The notes: generated by a model not told the origin, from the letters alone. 10,031 nt of DNA from Verrucomicrobiota bacterium (GCA_026397695.1 JAPLUJ010000356.1:680-10710), one strand, 5' to 3'; positions 1 to 6,658 are shown, counted from the stretch's first letter. A program made the numbers and translations.

Positions 1-114
1 GGATCCGGTGTAGTTACTGATCGTCGCCGTCAGGTTGACGGTGCCGGGCGTTGACACGGCCATGGCTACCGGGGTGATGAGCATGGCGGCAAGCACTGCG
101 GCGAATAATTTCAT
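1..114 (-). CDS. exported protein of unknown function, N-terminal part only
   Basis: Only the first 38 codons are inside the window; the gene runs off the left edge. The product starts MKLFAAVLAAMLITPVAMA, a compact Sec signal peptide with a likely signal peptidase I cleavage after A-M-A. The visible mature part (VSTPGTVNLTATISNYTGS) is rich in Thr/Ser and looks like the start of a beta-rich extracellular or periplasmic domain; I do not recognise the family. An in-frame ATG at 132 would add MQQKRE and a more basic n-region. I chose 114 because the A-rich stretch before it resembles the leaders of other genes here; the choice is weak. No Shine-Dalgarno is seen. It lies downstream of the Ig/Calx-beta gene on the same strand after a gap of about 400 bases, so it probably has its own promoter. 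The signal-peptide DNA is very similar to that of the small ORF at 3272-3430. Confidence 0.6.
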   Translation of the reverse strand, partial: MKLFAAVLAAMLITPVAMAVSTPGTVNLTATISNYTGS

Positions 115-528
115 TTCACGTTTTTGTTGCATGCTGGTCTGATGGTTGGTTGCGGGTACCATTCATCAACCAAAGATTACAGCCAACGCGCGCCGCGCTA
201 CGCAAAAGCAAGCAAATCATCCGCATATATTGCGTTCCGGGCTGACTGAGGCGGCCACAAGGTGGTAGCCAAACAGGAGTTGCGCTCTCGCTGAGAGCAC
301 ATGTCAAAGGACCGCCAATAAGGTGCCCTGGCATGAGCCCCCTCGTCCATACTGGTGGCTTGCGTGGACGAGCACGGCGAGCCCGGTTGGATCGGCCGCA
401 ATCCCACGTTGCGCATCCACCGGCTGAGCTTGCGCGGTTGCTGGCCGGTCATCCAGATGGAATAGCCGCGCGCAAGACAAGGCGCCCTCAGCGCGGCCGC
501 GCTGACTGTGAGGTTCTAACATGCGGGC
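115..528. other. intergenic stretch, no convincing gene
   Basis: This gap lies between two minus-strand genes. Short open frames exist on both strands, but their products are Arg/Pro/Ser-rich without recognisable motifs, as expected from frames opened by high GC. It holds an 18-bp perfect palindrome at 488-505 and a small hairpin at 284-298 (GCTCTC, 3-nt loop, GAGAGC). The part nearest position 115 should hold the promoter and leader for the gene at 1-114, but I see no clear -35/-10 pair. I see no tRNA, insertion sequence or CRISPR structure. Confidence 0.5.
488..505. repeat. 18-bp perfect palindrome (TCAGCGCGGCCGCGCTGA)
   Basis: The two 9-base halves are exact reverse complements. It begins 24 bases beyond the stop of the Ig/Calx-beta gene. 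As RNA it could form a GC-rich stem with a tight loop, so it may help end or protect that transcript, but no T-tract follows in the minus direction. As DNA it could be a dimeric protein site. The regional GC content makes chance GC palindromes more likely. Confidence 0.45.
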
Positions 529-2223
529 TCAAGGACTTTGAATCACCTTCACTCGGCCAAAACGCTGGTTTCCCCCTAACGGATCATCCACGACGACCCG
601 CTCCCAAGTCGAGTCGATCGAAGTGCCAGCCGGGGCCGTGGCATCCAGCCATGTGCCGAGGTCCGAGGAAAACTGCGGCGTGTAGCTGATGCCCGGATTG
701 GTGGCATCGACAAACTTGCGGCGGATGTATTCGATGCGCAGCTTGCCGCTCACCATGGATCCGCACGGCAGTCCTATGGTGTCGCCGTGGCCCGCAATCA
801 GCATGCGCACATCGGGCTTGGTGGCATCCATGTTGAAGGCGAATTTCGCCAAATTAGTTACCCCGTCGTTCTGCGGCGTCTGTGTCGGGCCGCGTTTATC
901 GACCGCCAGCACGCTCGCCCAACTGGAATAGGCGGTGTCGTCGTTGGTGATGGTGCCGCTGGCCACGTTTGGTGAACCCACCGTGTAGCCCGCGCCGGTG
1001 GCGACTGTTAGGTCCACAGTTTCGTTAGGTTCCACGGTGCTGTCCAAAGTCGGATCGATGGTCACTTTGACGGTTGCTGAACCCGCCGCGAAGCTCACGG
1101 TTCCGGTGGTCGCGGTGAAGGTGGTCGCACCGCTTGCCGTGTAATCGCTATCGGATAATGTGGCGCTTCCGCCTACGTTGAAGTTGATGGCAAGCCCTGC
1201 CGTCGTGGAGCCCGTCCGCGTGAAGGTGTACTCGAGGTTGCCTGCGCCGTCCTCGGCGACACTGACAGGCGCTACCGCGACTGTCACGGACGGACTGGTG
1301 ACGTTGACGACTGCCGTGGTGGAGTTGGCGTAAACCGTGCTCGCGCCCAGCACTGACTTGAGTCTCACCCAGTAGTTGGTGGTGGTAGTCAGTGCTGGTG
1401 TGGTGAAAGAAGACGATGTGCCAAGAATGGTACCGATGGTCCCTGTTGTTCCCTGATACCATTCATAGGTCAGCGTGCCGGCGGCTTGGGCGGCCGGGGG
1501 GCCAGAGCCTACGATGGGGATTGTAAGGGGATTACCCTCGGCGACGCAGTTCAGAATGGTGGTGCCACCGCTGCTGATCGTGGTCGTGGCGGCGGGTTGT
1601 GTGGAGAATCCCAGCACGCAGATGTTGAAGATCTGAGCTGCGGTGGAACTTCCATAGCTAGCGTTCCTGTAAACATTGATCGTCACCGGGTAGATCCCCG
1701 GTAAGGCGGTGGGAGTGCCACTGATAGTAATAAGGCCGCCGACACCGACAGCTGGATTTGGGAGCGGGTCTAGTGCCGGACCGAGACCGGCCGGCAGGGT
1801 GCCGACGACGCCGCCAGTCGTGCATCTCCAGCTTTTCACGGAAGAAAAACTATTGTTGGGGTCCCAGTTGAAACTGAAAGTGAGAGGGGCAGAGACCGTG
1901 GCGGGAACATTAATCGCAGTCGTCCCCGTAGGCGATGTGCCTGCCGGATTCTTACCGAGAACGACAAGAGGCGCCCTCTCGCTGATTTGGCTTTGTCCCG
2001 CGACCGAATCGAATACCCCCAGCCCGACGACGGTGGTGACGGCGAGGGTGAAGCTGTTAGCCAGCGCCGCGCCGCCCATGATGTTGGCTTCCGGAAACAG
2101 GAATTGGACAATGGGCGAGCGCTGGAAAAGCAGGATCAGCGAGCCGAGTCGCGAGAGAACGAGCCTCAGGCGGGGTGGGATTCGATAGGTATTCATCGAA
2201 ATCATGGAGCGGATGGTTTGCAT
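529..2223 (-). CDS. large exported Ig-like/Calx-beta protein, candidate flavin acceptor
   Basis: The protein has 564 residues. Residues 1-80 hold a basic, hydrophobic leader (LVLSRLGSLILLF around 21-33) and a second hydrophobic segment (about 56-71) that ends in D72-S-V-A-G-Q-S78. Residues 105-185 and 205-310 look like two Ig-like beta domains, the second with NCVAEG and YEWYQG. Residues 312-430 are a Calx-beta repeat: VSVAEDG, a beta-rich core with a DSDYT turn, EPNET, then SGTITNDD. The C-terminal part contains DGVTNLAKFAFNMD and SSDLGTWLDAT, a tail style I associate with Verrucomicrobia secreted proteins. No catalytic motif is visible. It starts 40 bases after the apbE stop and is probably co-transcribed with it. 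In-frame ATGs at 2205 and 2196 are alternative starts; the leader before 2223 is A-rich without a Shine-Dalgarno. I infer an extracytoplasmic adhesive or structural protein that may carry covalent FMN. Confidence 0.8.
   Translation of the reverse strand: MQTIRSMISMNTYRIPPRLRLVLSRLGSLILLFQRSPIVQFLFPEANIMGGAALANSFTLAVTTVVGLGVFDSVAGQSQISERAPLVVLGKNPAGTSPTGTTAINVPATVSAPLTFSFNWDPNNSFSSVKSWRCTTGGVVGTLPAGLGPALDPLPNPAVGVGGLITISGTPTALPGIYPVTINVYRNASYGSSTAAQIFNICVLGFSTQPAATTTISSGGTTILNCVAEGNPLTIPIVGSGPPAAQAAGTLTYEWYQGTTGTIGTILGTSSSFTTPALTTTTNYWVRLKSVLGASTVYANSTTAVVNVTSPSVTVAVAPVSVAEDGAGNLEYTFTRTGSTTAGLAINFNVGGSATLSDSDYTASGATTFTATTGTVSFAAGSATVKVTIDPTLDSTVEPNETVDLTVATGAGYTVGSPNVASGTITNDDTAYSSWASVLAVDKRGPTQTPQNDGVTNLAKFAFNMDATKPDVRMLIAGHGDTIGLPCGSMVSGKLRIEYIRRKFVDATNPGISYTPQFSSDLGTWLDATAPAGTSIDSTWERVVVDDPLGGNQRFGRVKVIQSP
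1990..2010 (-). other. candidate covalent flavinylation motif (D-S-V-A-G-Q-S)
   Basis: This encodes residues 72-78 of the Ig/Calx-beta protein. ApbE enzymes attach FMN to the last Ser/Thr of a D-x-x-[ST]-G-A-[ST]-type site in NqrB/NqrC/RnfG and related domains. Here Asp1, Gly5 and Ser7 fit; Ala4 and Gln6 do not. The next gene upstream in the operon is apbE, which makes the resemblance more meaningful. The assignment is inferred from motif and neighbourhood only. Confidence 0.35.
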
Positions 2224-2263
2224 GGTGTGTTTGTTTTTGTGTTTTGGTTAGGTGGGGAGATAA

Positions 2264-3235
2264 TCAGGCGGCTTGGACTTGGCGGCGGATGAAGCCGGGG
2301 GTGGCTTCGGTGCCACGGTCGGTTTGGATGCAGGCATCGACATCACGGCCGCAGGCGGCGAAGCGCAGGCCGGCCTTGAGGCCGAGCACAAAGATGGCAG
2401 TGCTGTAGATGCCCGCCTGCAGGCAGGTGGGGGCGATGACGGAGACGCCGCGCACGCCGTTGGCCACCGGCCAACCGGTGCGGGGATCGAGGATGTGACC
2501 GTAGCGCACGCCGTTGAACTCGAAGCGCCGGAGCGCGTCTCCCGAAGCGGCGACTCCGAAGTCCGATACCGCGAGACCGCCCCAGCAGGTACCGCTGTGC
2601 CGGGCATCCTCGAGACCGACGTACCAAAACGGATGCTGGCCATTGCCGCCTATGGCATAGAGATCGCGGCCGAGATCGACGAGCGCATCCTGGATGCCAT
2701 GCTCGCGGGCGATGCGGACCAACTGATCGACCGCGTATTCCTTGCCGAAGCCGCCAAAATCCAAGCCCATGCCTAACAGGGGGAGATAGACATGCCCCGG
2801 CTTGCGCTGGAGTTTCCGGAAACCGGTGAGGGCGAGTGCCGCCTTGATTTCGGCCTTGTCCGGGAGCTTGGTGTGCACGGTTTTCCAGTCCCAAACACGC
2901 AGCAAAGGAAGCATGGTGGGATCCAGAATACCGTCGGTTAGATGGTGCAGGTCGGCGGCAAGATCCAGCAGTTGCTCGGTTTCGGCGTCCACCTTGATCC
3001 ATTCACGACCGGCAGCGGCGTTGATCTTGGAAATGACAGAGTCTGGACGAAAGCGGGAGAACTTCGCTTCAAAAGAGGACAGCCAATCCAGCGCGGCGGC
3101 GAGGAATTGCCGCGCGGTCTTCTCCCCGGGATGGCGGAATTGGATCACGCACCCGGTTCCCAAGGCCCGAAACTCCACCCGCCGGACACCACGCGCATCC
3201 ACTGGCGGGACAAGGCTGGCGATGGAGGCGGTCAT
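2264..3235 (-). CDS. apbE: FAD:protein FMN transferase, ApbE family
   Basis: Transfers FMN from FAD to a Ser/Thr of target proteins, usually outside the cytoplasm, in a Mg-dependent reaction. The 323 residues cover the whole domain: RALGTG (23-28, usual MGT), SVISKIN (66-71), ILDPTMLPLLRVW (103-115), LDFGGFGKEYAVD (158-170), VDLGRDLYAIGG (186-197, usually GGD), ASGD (230-233) and HILDPRTGWPV (247-257). Near the C-terminus AGIYSTAIFVLG (274-285) matches the usual AD-ALSTA-FVLG block, but the conserved metal-binding Asp is Gly275 while Thr279 is kept. From the ATG at 3235 there is no signal peptide, which is unusual because many ApbE proteins are exported. A signal-peptide ORF lies directly upstream in the same frame behind a UAG. 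No Shine-Dalgarno precedes 3235. The next gene in the operon is the Ig/Calx-beta protein, a possible substrate. Confidence 0.92.
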   Translation of the reverse strand: MTASIASLVPPVDARGVRRVEFRALGTGCVIQFRHPGEKTARQFLAAALDWLSSFEAKFSRFRPDSVISKINAAAGREWIKVDAETEQLLDLAADLHHLTDGILDPTMLPLLRVWDWKTVHTKLPDKAEIKAALALTGFRKLQRKPGHVYLPLLGMGLDFGGFGKEYAVDQLVRIAREHGIQDALVDLGRDLYAIGGNGQHPFWYVGLEDARHSGTCWGGLAVSDFGVAASGDALRRFEFNGVRYGHILDPRTGWPVANGVRGVSVIAPTCLQAGIYSTAIFVLGLKAGLRFAACGRDVDACIQTDRGTEATPGFIRRQVQAA

Positions 3236-3271
3236 GACGGCGGAACTTGATTTAACTACTAAAGCAAAGGT

Positions 3272-3430
3272 CTAACAATCAGCCCCGGGACACACCTGGG
3301 CCATGGCCGCCGGGGTGAGGAGCATGACACCGAGCGTCACCGCCCACAAACCAGCACGCAGGGCACGCAGGCAATGGCGGGAGTTGGCACTGAGGGAGCG
3401 GAGAAAACGCAGGAAGAACAAGGGATGCAT
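3272..3430 (-). CDS. small signal-peptide ORF (52 aa), in frame with apbE across one UAG
   Basis: Translation gives a basic start (MHPLFFLRFLRSLS, several Arg), a hydrophobic core (WAVTLGVMLLTPAAMA) and, after a likely A-M-A cleavage site, only eight residues, QVCPGADC, before TAG at 3272-3274. The next 12 codons to the apbE ATG at 3235 are open and in the same frame, so removing the single UAG would give ApbE a signal peptide and a linker of about 40 residues. The 12 linking codons are AT-rich, unlike the gene body, which argues that they are not long-established coding sequence. Alternatives are a genuine tiny secreted Cys peptide or a decayed 5' end of a gene like that at 1-114, whose signal-peptide DNA is very similar. 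No Shine-Dalgarno is visible. Confidence 0.4.
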   Translation of the reverse strand: MHPLFFLRFLRSLSANSRHCLRALRAGLWAVTLGVMLLTPAAMAQVCPGADC

Positions 3431-3666
3431 GCGAGGTTGTGGGTGGGTATGGATTGAATGATTGAGGAATAAACGATATGGATTATTCTTACTATTTATT
3501 TCTCATGAGGCGAATCTGCCGCCCCTACCGCTGGGCGTCAACTATTTTTTGGGGATTTTTTTCGCGGTTAAGTAATAAGATTGACAACCCTCGCCCGGGC
3601 TTCATCAAGTTTCGCGGCATATTTTGCTTGTTGCTCACTTCATTTCAAACCGCCATCCCACTCTCC
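3431..3666. promoter_or_regulatory. AT-rich divergent intergenic region
   Basis: This separates the minus-strand apbE group from the plus-strand cytochrome-porin operon and is clearly more AT-rich than its surroundings between about 3450 and 3660. It should hold promoters for both sides. A perfect TTGACA occurs at 3581-3586, but no good -10 box sits 16-18 bases later. An inverted repeat GAATAA/TTATTC with a 10-base spacer lies at 3467-3488 and could be an operator. An open frame from 3478 runs in frame into the cytochrome, but its residues lack any motif and the real signal sequence starts at 3667, so I treat the stretch as non-coding. Confidence 0.4.
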
Positions 3667-4500
3667 ATGAAGACCCACTGGAAAATCCCGCATGTTTCGA
3701 CCATCCGCCGCTGGGTTTGTGAAAAACCAAGCCATCTTTTGTGGCTCGCGGGAGGCGGAGCATCGGTGGCTCTGGTCCTGATATCATGCGGCACCACTTC
3801 ACGCACGATGATGGCTCCGCCCAGCATCCCGGGGGCTACTTTCATCGGCTCGGGCGAGTGCGCGGAGTGCCATGCAAAGGTGGCCCGCGACTTCCGCACC
3901 GCTGACCATGCGAAACTTCAAGCCAAGGGCAAGAATGCCGCGGACATGGGTTGCGAATCCTGCCACGGACCGGGCAGCAAACACAAGGAAGCCGGCGGCG
4001 GCGCGGGTACCATCGTCAATCCCAAGAAATCCCCGGCAACCTGTTTCCAATGCCACCTCGACAAAAAAGCCGAGTTCATGCTGCCCTACAGCCACCCCCT
4101 GCTCGCCGGCAAAATCACGTGCGGCGATTGCCATGACCCGCACAAGGGCTCGGCCCACAAGGGCGGCGGCACCCAGATCACCGGCAAAAACGACACCTGC
4201 TTCAAGTGCCACACCCAGCAGCGCGGACCATTTGTGTTCCGGCACAATGCCGTGCGCGATGGCTGCACCACCTGCCACAACCCGCACGGCTCCGTGAATC
4301 AGAAAATGCTCACCGAACGCAACTCAAACCTGTGCCTGAAATGCCACTTCCAACGACAGATGAACGGCCCTGGCGTGGATGAGATCCAGATCGGCAGCAG
4401 AGTCCACGGAAACGTCAAACTCGGCACGGGTGCCTGCTGGTCGGGAGGCTGTCACGAAGGCGTCCATGGTTCGAACGTGAGCAACCATCTCCGCAACTAA
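3667..4500 (+). CDS. octaheme MtrA/DmsE-like periplasmic c-type cytochrome
   Basis: Expected to carry electrons through the periplasm into an outer-membrane barrel. From Met3667 the protein has 277 residues. The hydrophobic segment LLWLAGGGASVALVLISC (24-41) ends in a lipobox-like LISC, so it may be a lipoprotein on Cys41 or simply Sec-exported. Seven CxxCH heme sites start at Cys65, 96, 126, 152, 178, 200 and 223. An eighth, C257-WSGG-CH263, has four residues between the cysteines. GCESCHGPGSKH and the tail CHEGVHGSNVSNHLRN are typical of the DmsE/MtrA/PioA group, whose classical members carry ten hemes and are longer. The start at 3667 gives a normal signal sequence; the open frame continues upstream to 3478 without a recognisable product. 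No Shine-Dalgarno is seen. The MtrB-like gene begins 19 bases after its stop, so the two form an operon. Confidence 0.9.
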   Translation: MKTHWKIPHVSTIRRWVCEKPSHLLWLAGGGASVALVLISCGTTSRTMMAPPSIPGATFIGSGECAECHAKVARDFRTADHAKLQAKGKNAADMGCESCHGPGSKHKEAGGGAGTIVNPKKSPATCFQCHLDKKAEFMLPYSHPLLAGKITCGDCHDPHKGSAHKGGGTQITGKNDTCFKCHTQQRGPFVFRHNAVRDGCTTCHNPHGSVNQKMLTERNSNLCLKCHFQRQMNGPGVDEIQIGSRVHGNVKLGTGACWSGGCHEGVHGSNVSNHLRN

Positions 4501-4519
4501 CATCCAATCCTTTTCTTTC

Positions 4520-6631
4520 ATGAAACGCACCACTCTCAACGGAAAGACCGGCAAGCACACCATGATCCGGCTTGGCTGCGCCACGGCATGCTGCGTGCTG
4601 TCGCTACAGGCTTTCGCCAAAGACGGCATGGCCAAGCAAGATGAACCGGCCGCAGAGGAATCGCCCGCCAATTGGATCGACTTCACATTGGGTTATGCGT
4701 CTGTCACCGGCAGAGACGCCACCTTCCAAAGCCGCGCGCGTCAGAACGATGATTTCTACGGCGGCCTTTCGTCGCTGCGCTGGGAGAAGGAAATGGACGA
4801 TCTGACATTTCTCATCGAAGGTCACGCGTTGTTCGGGATGGCGGACTATGACATCACCCTGGGAGTCCCGAAAAAGGATGTCGGCTACGTGAAGGGCGGC
4901 TTCCGCCAGTTCCGCACCTGGTATGACAGCACCGGCGGTTATGTCCCGGGGATTGCCGGCGGATGGATCCCGCTTTATGGGGACGATGAACTATCCGTGG
5001 ATCGCGGCGAGCTTTGGTTCGAAGCCGGACTGCGCAAGGAACACGTCCCGGAAATAACCTTCGGCTACTCGCACGAATGGCGTGACGGCACCAAGGACTC
5101 CACAGCGTGGGGTCAAAGCGTCCCGCTCGGACCCTCAGGATGGAACTATGGCATCGTTCCAACACTCAACTACATCGACGAACGGCGTGACACCTTCCGT
5201 CTCGATATCACCCATACCCTTGGCAATACCGATCTCGGTTTGGGGCTGCGCTATGAGTCGGTGAGGAATGATGATACCCTGATCATCCACCAACAACCGG
5301 GCGCGGAGTTTGCCTGGGATGACCTGACCAGCAAGCAGCGCAATGTTTATGATTCCGATTTGTTCAGTGCGCATATCTTCAGCGAAACCCGCATCAACGA
5401 CCGGATGCTCATGAGTTTCGGCTATTTCCACACCACCATGGATACCGATACCAACGGCAGTTCCCGCATCGTGGTGGACCGGGATGGCACCCGCTCATAC
5501 AATGATCACGCTTTCGACACCTTGTCGGGCGGAGGGCAGCTTTCCCTCAACGTGGCCAATGCCAACTTCTGGTGGAATCCCATCGACAATCTGGTGATTG
5601 TCCCGTCCTTCCGCGCCGAGTGGGAAGACACCAGCGCGTCCTCGGATTTCTTCAATGGGGAACACATCCGGGATGCCAGCGATTCCGATACCAACCAACT
5701 CACCGAGCAGCTCGAAATTCTGTACACCGGCTGGGAAAATCTCGAGCTCTATTCCAAGGTTGAATTGTCACAGACCAACGGCGACATCTCGTATCACAAT
5801 ATCAATTACGACGCCGATAACAGCAGCTTCCACTTTCAGTCATCGGACATCACGCAGGAAAAATACATGGTGGGCGCCAATTGGTATCCGCTGCAAGGCT
5901 TGAGCGTGGCCGCCCAGTATTACCATAAAAACTTCAACGAGGATTATGACAACTCATACCAATACGATGCGTCCAAGTGGACCGATTTCGATGCCCATCT
6001 CAAGAACTACAACTGCAGCACCGATGACGCGAATCTCCGCCTGACCTGGCGCGCCATGCCCAACCTCACCCTCGTCAGCCGCTACGATTATCAACGCACG
6101 ACCATGGAAAACCGGGCCTACACCTTCAACCCGGGTGATGATCCACAGGTGATCACAAACCTCGCCCAGAGCGCCGAGATCACCCGCCACATCTTCAGCC
6201 AGAGCGTGAACTGGCTGCCGGTCAGCCAGGCTTATGTGCAAGGCTCTATCAGCTATGTGCGCGCACACACGAACACCCCCGCCGACAAATACGCCCCGCA
6301 GCGGGTGACCGACTCGAACAACGACTACGTGACGGCCAACGTGACGGTGGGTTACGCACTGGACCAGAAGACCGATATCCGGGTTAGTTACACGTATTAC
6401 TCTTCGAGTGACTTTGACATTCCTTACGAGTCGCCGGGCGTCCCCGGCTCCGTCCCCTACGGAACCGATTTGGAAGAACACGTTTTCTCCCTGTCCTTGA
6501 ACCGCCGGATCAGCCCGCGCATGATCTGGAACATGGGCTACGGCTACTTCACCAGCAATGAAGGGACCACCGGCGGCCACAGCGACTTCTCCGCCCACAT
6601 GGTCTCGACCGGCTTGCAAGTGCGCTTCTGA
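4520..6631 (+). CDS. MtrB/PioB-like outer-membrane beta-barrel (porin partner of the cytochrome)
   Basis: The 703-residue product has a signal peptide (MIRLGCATACCVLSLQAFA core, cleavage after AFA at about 33), then alternating short beta strands rich in Tyr, Trp and Asp to the end, closing with STGLQVRF, whose terminal Phe is the usual BAM insertion signal. Size, the aromatic early motifs (GGFRQFRTWYDSTGG, SHEWRDGTKDSTAW) and the position directly after an MtrA-like cytochrome support a barrel that encloses the multiheme protein. Such barrels are the sheath of porin-cytochrome electron conduits. The mature part has almost no cysteine and no CxxC. An ATG at 4562 is an alternative start that still leaves a signal peptide. 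The gap to the cytochrome is 19 bases without a Shine-Dalgarno, so translation may be coupled. No extracellular MtrC-type cytochrome follows; the next gene is convergent. Confidence 0.85.
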   Translation: MKRTTLNGKTGKHTMIRLGCATACCVLSLQAFAKDGMAKQDEPAAEESPANWIDFTLGYASVTGRDATFQSRARQNDDFYGGLSSLRWEKEMDDLTFLIEGHALFGMADYDITLGVPKKDVGYVKGGFRQFRTWYDSTGGYVPGIAGGWIPLYGDDELSVDRGELWFEAGLRKEHVPEITFGYSHEWRDGTKDSTAWGQSVPLGPSGWNYGIVPTLNYIDERRDTFRLDITHTLGNTDLGLGLRYESVRNDDTLIIHQQPGAEFAWDDLTSKQRNVYDSDLFSAHIFSETRINDRMLMSFGYFHTTMDTDTNGSSRIVVDRDGTRSYNDHAFDTLSGGGQLSLNVANANFWWNPIDNLVIVPSFRAEWEDTSASSDFFNGEHIRDASDSDTNQLTEQLEILYTGWENLELYSKVELSQTNGDISYHNINYDADNSSFHFQSSDITQEKYMVGANWYPLQGLSVAAQYYHKNFNEDYDNSYQYDASKWTDFDAHLKNYNCSTDDANLRLTWRAMPNLTLVSRYDYQRTTMENRAYTFNPGDDPQVITNLAQSAEITRHIFSQSVNWLPVSQAYVQGSISYVRAHTNTPADKYAPQRVTDSNNDYVTANVTVGYALDQKTDIRVSYTYYSSSDFDIPYESPGVPGSVPYGTDLEEHVFSLSLNRRISPRMIWNMGYGYFTSNEGTTGGHSDFSAHMVSTGLQVRF

Positions 6632-6640
6632 TGTGCTGGA

Positions 6641-6658
6641 TGATACCCCTCCGTATCA
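6641..6658 (+). terminator. weak hairpin after the cytochrome-porin operon
   Basis: TGATAC and GTATCA form a 6-bp stem with loop CCCTCC, starting 10 bases after the porin stop. A second 6-bp stem lies at 6719-6735 (CGGCAC/GTGCCG). Neither has a T-run after it, so intrinsic termination is doubtful. Confidence 0.25.

Noticed and set aside
198..452. Minus-strand ORF of 84 codons in the intergenic gap
   Set aside because: No recognisable domain, signal peptide or ribosome site, and uneven residue content; not supported as a gene.
333..689. Plus-strand ORF of 118 codons
   Set aside because: It overlaps the end of the Ig/Calx-beta gene on the other strand and its product is Arg/Pro-rich with no motif; it is a GC-driven open frame.
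2273..2776. Plus-strand ORF of 167 codons over apbE
   Set aside because: The apbE motifs on the minus strand are clear; this is its antisense shadow.
3581..3610. sigma70-like promoter from the perfect TTGACA at 3581
   Set aside because: No acceptable -10 hexamer at 16-18 bases; the -35 match alone is not enough.
3478..3666. Upstream extension of the cytochrome frame with an ATG at 3478
   Set aside because: The extra 63 residues are AT-rich codons without motifs and would bury the signal sequence that begins at 3667.
5954..6619. Minus-strand ORF of 221 codons inside the porin gene
   Set aside because: It is antisense to a well-supported beta-barrel gene, rich in His/Val/Gly as expected for a reverse frame of such a gene.
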